Positions 59,649-64,000 of a stretch of DNA of 64,000 nucleotides are shown piece by piece. Each line of letters opens with the position of its first letter. Position 1 is the first letter of the stretch. The notes beneath the pieces are model-generated. The model worked only from the letters and a program-made list of their open reading frames with translations, made no database searches and was not told the origin of the DNA. The DNA comes from Streptacidiphilus jiangxiensis (lineage in GTDB: Bacteria; Actinomycetota; Actinomycetes; Streptomycetales; Streptomycetaceae), in NCBI RefSeq assembly GCF_900109465.1, contig NZ_FOAZ01000010.1, forward strand, positions 124,001 to 188,000, read 5' to 3'. The translations under genes were made by a program, and so were the position numbers.

Positions 59649-60878
59649 TCAGCCCGCGATGGTCTTGGCCGGCGGCGCGACCTGGTCGGCCGTGAGCGCG
59701 GTCAGCAGCTTGGGCTGCGCCGAGGCGCCGGAGCCGGTGAGGGTGGCCTGGAACATCGGCTGCAGCAGCGCGTGGTCGGACGCGCGCACCTGCTCCGCGC
59801 CCTTGGGTCCGTCGAAGGACCAGCCCTCCAGCGCCTTCACCATGGCGCCGGTGTCGCTGTCGGACGCCTGGATCGCGTGGACGATCATCAGCGCCGCGGT
59901 GAACCCGTCCGGCGAGAACAGGTCCGGCGTTCCGCCGGCCTGCTTGATGCCGTTGATCATGGCCGTCTCGACCGTGTTGTTGCCGCCCGCGCCCGGGAAG
60001 TAGTGGGCCAGGAAGTCGACCTTGCTGCCCGCGTTGCCGAAGATCGGGTACGAGGCGGTCCCGGCCAGGCCGGTGACGACCTTGGTGGACCCGAGCACGC
60101 CCTGCTGGTCCAGCGCCGTCCACAGCGCGGGCGCGGTGGCGCCGGCCCAGGCGACGTAGACCAGGTCGGCCTTGGCGGACTTCACCTGCTGCGCGAACGG
60201 CGTCAGGTCCTGCGCGCTCGGCGGTGCGAGCACCTGCGTGACCGTCGCGCCCTTCGCCCCCAGCACGGCCTTGACGGCGGCGACGTTGGCCTGCCCGAAC
60301 GCGCTGTCCTGTGCGAGCACCAGGATCTTCTTGCCGCTCGGGTCGCCGACGAAGGAGCCGGCCGCGGCGATGTCCTGGTAGCTCTCCCGACCCGAGCGGA
60401 AGGTGTACTTGTTGATCCCGGTCAGCGCGTCGGTGGCGGCCGGGCCGGAGACGTACAGCACCTGGTTCTGTGCGGCGAGCGGCGCGAGCTGCAGGCCGAT
60501 GCCGGAGTCCGTGGTGCCGGCCAGGATCTTCACGCCCTTGCCGATCAGGTCCTTGGCGTCGGCGACGGCGGTCGCCGGGTCGCCGGTGTCGTCCTGCTCG
60601 ATCACGTCGACCTGATGCCCGTTCACCTTGCCGGTGCCGTGGGTGGCGTAGGCGAGGCCGGCTTGGAAGCCCTGCTCGTACTGCGCGCCGTAGGCGGCCA
60701 GCAGACCGGTCTTGGAGTACAGCAGGCCGACCTTGACCGGCGCGGACGCGTTGCCGCCGCTCGCCGCGGTTCCGGCGGTCCCGGCGGAGGCGCAGCCCGC
60801 GAGCAGGGCAGTGGCGGCGGCCGCGGCGAGGTAGGCGACGGCGCGTCTGGCGGAAGCGGACGGGCGGTTGGTGCTCAT
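59649..60878 (-). CDS. livK: substrate-binding lipoprotein, LivK/type I periplasmic
   Basis: The protein is 409 residues from ATG 60878. The lipoprotein signal peptide ends in the lipobox LLAGC. The mature part has VKVGLLYSKTGLLAAYGAQY, then LIGKGVKILAGTTDSGIGLQ, YTFRSGRESYQDIAAAG and LVLAQDSAFGQANVAAVKAV, the two-lobed fold of amino-acid, amide or urea binding proteins. It is anchored outside the membrane and delivers ligand to LivHM. First gene of the five-gene transporter operon; the ligand is not predictable. Confidence 0.93.
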   Translation of the reverse strand: MSTNRPSASARRAVAYLAAAAATALLAGCASAGTAGTAASGGNASAPVKVGLLYSKTGLLAAYGAQYEQGFQAGLAYATHGTGKVNGHQVDVIEQDDTGDPATAVADAKDLIGKGVKILAGTTDSGIGLQLAPLAAQNQVLYVSGPAATDALTGINKYTFRSGRESYQDIAAAGSFVGDPSGKKILVLAQDSAFGQANVAAVKAVLGAKGATVTQVLAPPSAQDLTPFAQQVKSAKADLVYVAWAGATAPALWTALDQQGVLGSTKVVTGLAGTASYPIFGNAGSKVDFLAHYFPGAGGNNTVETAMINGIKQAGGTPDLFSPDGFTAALMIVHAIQASDSDTGAMVKALEGWSFDGPKGAEQVRASDHALLQPMFQATLTGSGASAQPKLLTALTADQVAPPAKTIAG

Positions 60879-61010
60879 GGCTGCGGCTCCTCGGTCTGCA
60901 GGGTGGATGCCGGAACCGTAGGAGCGGGGCCCTTGCCGGGACATGTGACCGGCAGCTGCATCCCCTGCGGGAAGCATGTGGCCGATCGCCATAGCTGGTG
61001 CACTCAAGGG

Positions 61011-61173
61011 ACGTTGCAATCACCTCAGGGGCGCGAGGAACTGCGCGAGCAACCACTGACGAGCGGATGGCTCTGCTCGTTCGGGGCTCTACCTGCGTGG
61101 GATGGGGGCACCTCCCGGCCGAAGGCTGGGGGATGGTCGCGCAGTTCCCCGCGCCCCTGAGGTGTTGCAACGT
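61011..61173. repeat. dispersed inverted-repeat element, copy 3
   Basis: Arms of about 36 bp (61011-61047 and 61137-61173) are inverted copies with one mismatch and one 1-base difference. They contain the CAGGGGCGCG and GAACTGCGCGA blocks found at 50174, and the outer ends ACGTTGCAA/TTGCAACGT also pair. The loop holds CACCTCCCGGCCGAAGGC as in copy 2. It lies between the divergent livK and scoA genes, so it is in a promoter region rather than a terminator. Confidence 0.85.
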
Positions 61174-61199
61174 CCCCCATCTGAAACGGAACCCTCCCC

Positions 61200-61967
61200 A
61201 TGGACAAAGTCCTCTCCTCCGCGGCCGAGGCCGTCGCGGACATACCCGAAGGGGCCTCCCTCGCCGTCGGCGGGTTCGGGCTGTGCGGGATCCCGTCGAC
61301 GCTGATCGGCGCGCTCGTCGGCGCCGGCGTCGGCGGGCTGCGGGTCACGTCGAACAACTGCGGTGTGGACGACTGGGGACTCGGCCTGCTGCTGCGCGAA
61401 GGGCGGATCGCCCGGATGACCTCGTCGTACGTCGGCGAGAACAAGGAGTTCGCCCGGCAGTACCTGAGCGGCGAGCTGGAGGTCGAGCTCGTGCCGCAGG
61501 GCACCCTCGCCGAGCGGCTGCGCGCGGGTGGGGCCGGGATTCCCGCGTTCTACACCCCGGCCGGCGTCGGTACGCAGGTCGAGGAGGGTGGGCTGCCGTG
61601 GCGTTACGGGCCGGACGGCCACGTGCTCCTCGCCTCGCCACCCAAGGAGGTCCGCACCTTCGACGGCCGCGACCACCTGCTCGAGGAGGCGATCACCGCC
61701 GACTTCGCACTGGTCCGCGCGGCCGTCGCGGACCGGCACGGGAACCTCGTCTTCCACGCCGCCGCCCGCAACTTCAACCCGCTCGCGGCGGCCGCGGGCC
61801 GCATCACCCTGGTCGAGGCCGAACGGATCGTCGACGCGGGCGAGTTGGATCCGGACTCGATCCACCTCCCCGGCATCCACGTCGACCGTGTGGTCCTGGC
61901 CGATCCGGACGACAAGCGCATCGAGCGCCGCACCACCCGCACCGCCACCGAGGAGAACGCACGATGA
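61200..61967 (+). CDS. scoA: 3-oxoacid CoA-transferase subunit A
   Basis: The protein is 255 residues from ATG 61200. [20 protein letters not shown] is the glycine-rich N-terminal motif of CoA-transferase family I subunit A, followed by [39 protein letters not shown] and [15 protein letters not shown]. It transfers CoA from succinyl-CoA to a 3-oxoacid (acetoacetate or 3-oxoadipate). The stop overlaps the subunit B start (ATGA), giving equal synthesis. Confidence 0.95.
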   Translation: MDKVLSSAAEAVADIPEGASLAVGGFGLCGIPSTLIGALVGAGVGGLRVTSNNCGVDDWGLGLLLREGRIARMTSSYVGENKEFARQYLSGELEVELVPQGTLAERLRAGGAGIPAFYTPAGVGTQVEEGGLPWRYGPDGHVLLASPPKEVRTFDGRDHLLEEAITADFALVRAAVADRHGNLVFHAAARNFNPLAAAAGRITLVEAERIVDAGELDPDSIHLPGIHVDRVVLADPDDKRIERRTTRTATEENAR

Positions 61968-62605
61968 CGACCACGACACCCCTGACCCGCGACCAGCTCG
62001 CCGCCCGCGCCGCAGCGGAACTGCGGGACGGGCAGTACGTCAACCTCGGCATCGGACTGCCCACGCTCGTGCCCAACCACCTGCCCGCCGACGTCCACGT
62101 CGTGCTGCACTCGGAGAACGGCATCCTCGGCACCGGCCCGTACCCGATCGCCGGAACCGAGCATCCGGACCTGGTCAACGCGGGCAAGGAGACCGTCACG
62201 ACGCTCGCCGGGGCGTGCTTCTTCGACTCGGCGGCGTCCTTCGGCATGGTCCGCTCGGGGCGGGTGGACGTGACGATCCTCGGGGCCATGCAGGTCTCGG
62301 CCGAGGGGGATCTGGCCAACTGGATGATCCCCGGCAAGATGGTCAAGGGCATGGGCGGCGCGATGGACCTGGTGCACGGCGCGCGCCGAGTCGTGGTCGT
62401 GATGGAGCACACGGCCAAGGACGGCAGCCCCAAGCTGCTGCGCCGCTGCACGCTGCCGCTGACCGGCCGCCGGGTGGTGCACCGGGTCATCACCGATCTC
62501 GCTGTCTTCGACGTCGAGCCCGAAGGGCTGCGCCTGGTGGAGACCGCGCCCGGAGTGACCGTCGACGAACTGCGCACCGTCACGGAGGCGCCATTCCGCA
62601 TTTAA
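61964..62605 (+). CDS. scoB: 3-oxoacid CoA-transferase subunit B
   Basis: The protein is 213 residues. [16 protein letters not shown] is followed by the active-site [13 protein letters not shown], in which the Glu forms the CoA thioester. [40 protein letters not shown] and the C-terminal [17 protein letters not shown] complete the family pattern. It acts as a heterodimer or heterotetramer with subunit A in ketone-body or beta-ketoadipate breakdown. Confidence 0.95.
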   Translation: MTTTTPLTRDQLAARAAAELRDGQYVNLGIGLPTLVPNHLPADVHVVLHSENGILGTGPYPIAGTEHPDLVNAGKETVTTLAGACFFDSAASFGMVRSGRVDVTILGAMQVSAEGDLANWMIPGKMVKGMGGAMDLVHGARRVVVVMEHTAKDGSPKLLRRCTLPLTGRRVVHRVITDLAVFDVEPEGLRLVETAPGVTVDELRTVTEAPFRI

Positions 62606-62643
62606 CCGGTTTGTAGCATTACGTAGACGAGGTTCACTCGATG

Positions 62644-62671
62644 AGGGACCTGGGTCCGGAACCAGGTCCCT
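62644..62671 (+). terminator. terminator after the CoA-transferase operon
   Basis: AGGGACCTGG (62644-62653) pairs with CCAGGTCCCT (62662-62671) around an 8-base loop, followed by TCTTT. Confidence 0.85.
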
Positions 62672-62834
62672 CTTTCGCGTTAATTTTCCGGAGCCGATTG
62701 CTTACGGCCCGTAACGCCGTGCAGGCTTGTTGCTACGGCCGTTTCCGGGGGGAACCGGCTGTTTCCGCATGGCTTGTGGGGGTTTGGCCGCACGCCCGGA
62801 GTCCGGGCCCGCGGTCCAAGGGGGGTTGTCGCAC

Positions 62835-64000
62835 ATGACGCAAACGTCTGCCGCGCCCCGGGTCACGAAGGAGCAGGAGGCTCCGCCCGATCCCGGGGTA
62901 CGCACGAACGTCCCGCTCTACGACTACGAGCGGTTCAGCCGGCTCGCCGGTCCGGTCGCCGACGCGCCCGCCGGGCCGTACCGGGTGGCCTACCGCAGGC
63001 TGCTCAGCGACGCGCCGAACCGGCGCCGGGTCTGGGCGTTGATGGTGCTGGCCCCGCTCATGGAGCTGGCACTGCTGGTGTGGATGGTCCTGCCGCGCAA
63101 CTGGACCACCCGGCCCTACGATCCGCGCACCTGGTTGCTGGCGCTGGACAAGACGGTGCTCGCCTGCATCGTGGTGATCGAGCTGTTCCGGCTGCTCCAG
63201 GTGGTCTCCAACGCGCACGGCTCGCTGTTCGCCCGCGACCCGGTCCCGGTGCGGGCCCAGAGCGGCACCAGGGTCGCCTTCCTGACCACCGCCGTGCCCG
63301 GCTCGGAGCCCGTGGAGATGCTGCGCCGCACGCTGGAGGCCGCGGTGCGGATCCGCCACACCGGCACGCTGCACGTCTGGCTGCTCGACGAGGGCGACAC
63401 CGACGAACTGCGCGCGCTCTGCGCCGAGCTCGGCGTGCACCACTTCACCCGGCGCGGCGTCGAGGGGTTCAACACCCGCAAGGGCTCCTTCCGGGCGCGC
63501 ACCAAGCACGGCAACTACAACGCCTGGCTGCACGTCCACGGCGAGCAGTACGACTACCTCGCCGCCGTCGACCCGGACCACGTGCCGCACCCGGGCTTCC
63601 TGGAACGCACCCTCGGCTGGTTCCGCGACCAGGACGTGGCCTTCGTCGTCGGCCCGCAGGTCTACGGCAACTACCACCGGCTGATCACCAAGGCCGCCGA
63701 GAGCCAGCAGTTCCTCTTCCACTCCGTGGTGCAGCGCGCCGGCAACAAGTACCACGCGCCGATGCTGGTCGGCACCAACAACGTGCTGCGGGTCAGCGCG
63801 CTGCGCCAGGTCGGCGGCTACCACGACTCGGTGACGGAGGACATGGCCACCGGCCTGATGCTGCACACCCGCCGCAACCCGGCCACGGGGGCACGCTGGC
63901 GTTCGGTCTACACGCCCGACGTGCTCGCCGTCGGCGAGGGCCCCAGCTCCTGGACGGACTTCTTCCGCCAGCAGTCCCGCTGGAGCCGCGGCACCTACGA
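62835..64000 (+). CDS. membrane glycosyltransferase, family 2 (C-terminus outside window)
   Basis: The frame opens at ATG 62835 behind AAGGGGGG and is still open at the window end (388 codons seen). Two hydrophobic segments near the N-terminus (WALMVLAPLMELALLVWMVL; TVLACIVVIELFRLLQVV) precede a GT-A domain. It shows VAFLTTAVPGSEPVEMLRRT, LDEGDTD, YLAAVDPDHVPHPGF (substrate Asp), GTNNVLRVSALRQVGGYHDS, VTEDMATGL (base) and QQSRWSRG, the Q-x-x-R-W of processive synthases such as cellulose and chitin synthases. It probably makes a surface polysaccharide. More membrane segments are expected downstream. Confidence 0.9.
   Translation, partial: MTQTSAAPRVTKEQEAPPDPGVRTNVPLYDYERFSRLAGPVADAPAGPYRVAYRRLLSDAPNRRRVWALMVLAPLMELALLVWMVLPRNWTTRPYDPRTWLLALDKTVLACIVVIELFRLLQVVSNAHGSLFARDPVPVRAQSGTRVAFLTTAVPGSEPVEMLRRTLEAAVRIRHTGTLHVWLLDEGDTDELRALCAELGVHHFTRRGVEGFNTRKGSFRARTKHGNYNAWLHVHGEQYDYLAAVDPDHVPHPGFLERTLGWFRDQDVAFVVGPQVYGNYHRLITKAAESQQFLFHSVVQRAGNKYHAPMLVGTNNVLRVSALRQVGGYHDSVTEDMATGLMLHTRRNPATGARWRSVYTPDVLAVGEGPSSWTDFFRQQSRWSRGTY

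Noticed and set aside
62672-62834. Riboswitch before the glycosyltransferase
   Set aside because: The leader is G-rich and could fold, but no known riboswitch core (for example c-di-AMP or c-di-GMP) could be matched by eye.

Overview
The window comes from a high-G+C actinomycete, most likely a member of Streptomycetaceae. The evidence is G/C-rich third codon positions, frequent GTG and TTG starts, an Lsr2-type domain, an AccB/AccE acyl-CoA carboxylase pair, a secreted chitinase behind a Streptomyces-type chitinase promoter repeat, and dispersed hairpin elements of the kind seen in streptomycetes.

Layout. (1) Bases 1-8231 are accessory and partly decayed: the N-terminus of an Rhs/polymorphic toxin, an antitoxin-like remnant, an Lsr2-C-terminal protein, a frameshifted DUF1963-like gene, a SWIM zinc-finger gene with an in-frame stop coupled to a DUF6493-like gene, and a truncated tyrosine integrase. 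(2) Bases about 8232-40840 form one integrated element of about 32.5 kb. It lies between a 52-bp perfect copy of the 3' part of tRNA-Lys(CTT) on the left and the complete tRNA-Lys gene on the right. It carries its own excisionase-like gene and tyrosine integrase, and paired GCTCCCACCA repeats near both ends. (3) Bases 40961-64000 look like core chromosome: GOLPH3-like protein, LLM-type flavin oxidoreductase with a PLP enzyme, chitinase, SDR/TetR pair, accBE, an ABC-F protein, a DsbA-like protein, DedA, a complete branched-chain amino-acid type ABC transporter with a hydrolase, a 3-oxoacid CoA-transferase, and the start of a membrane glycosyltransferase.

The island is essentially a defence cargo element. 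A four-gene overlapping operon (GHKL ATPase, Z1 helicase, PD-(D/E)XK nuclease, AIPR) matches the Mza (MutL-Z1-DUF-AIPR) system and is followed by a cytosine-5 DNA methylase and a convergent Vsr endonuclease. Next come DISARM-like DrmA/DrmB, a Nudix plus DUF5919-like pair, a dGTPase interrupted by one in-frame TGA, a tandem pair of a degenerate and an intact amino-methyltransferase, the xis/int module, and a Septu-like ATPase/HNH pair (PtuA/PtuB) at the right end. Two large genes of unknown function fill the left end; one carries an RNxxxH motif typical of HEPN ribonucleases.

The most unusual features are these: a 29-base poly-C tract inside the methyltransferase gene that, by slippage, would switch it between being coupled to, fused with, or uncoupled from the downstream excisionase-like gene; the pairing of that methyltransferase with a catalytically degenerate paralogue; a cytosine methylase carrying an endonuclease III-type 4Fe-4S loop; and a non-coding array of about seven degenerate 25-bp repeats framed by a 13-bp inverted repeat. 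Several genes are broken by a single base, and the sequence alone cannot separate real decay from sequencing error.
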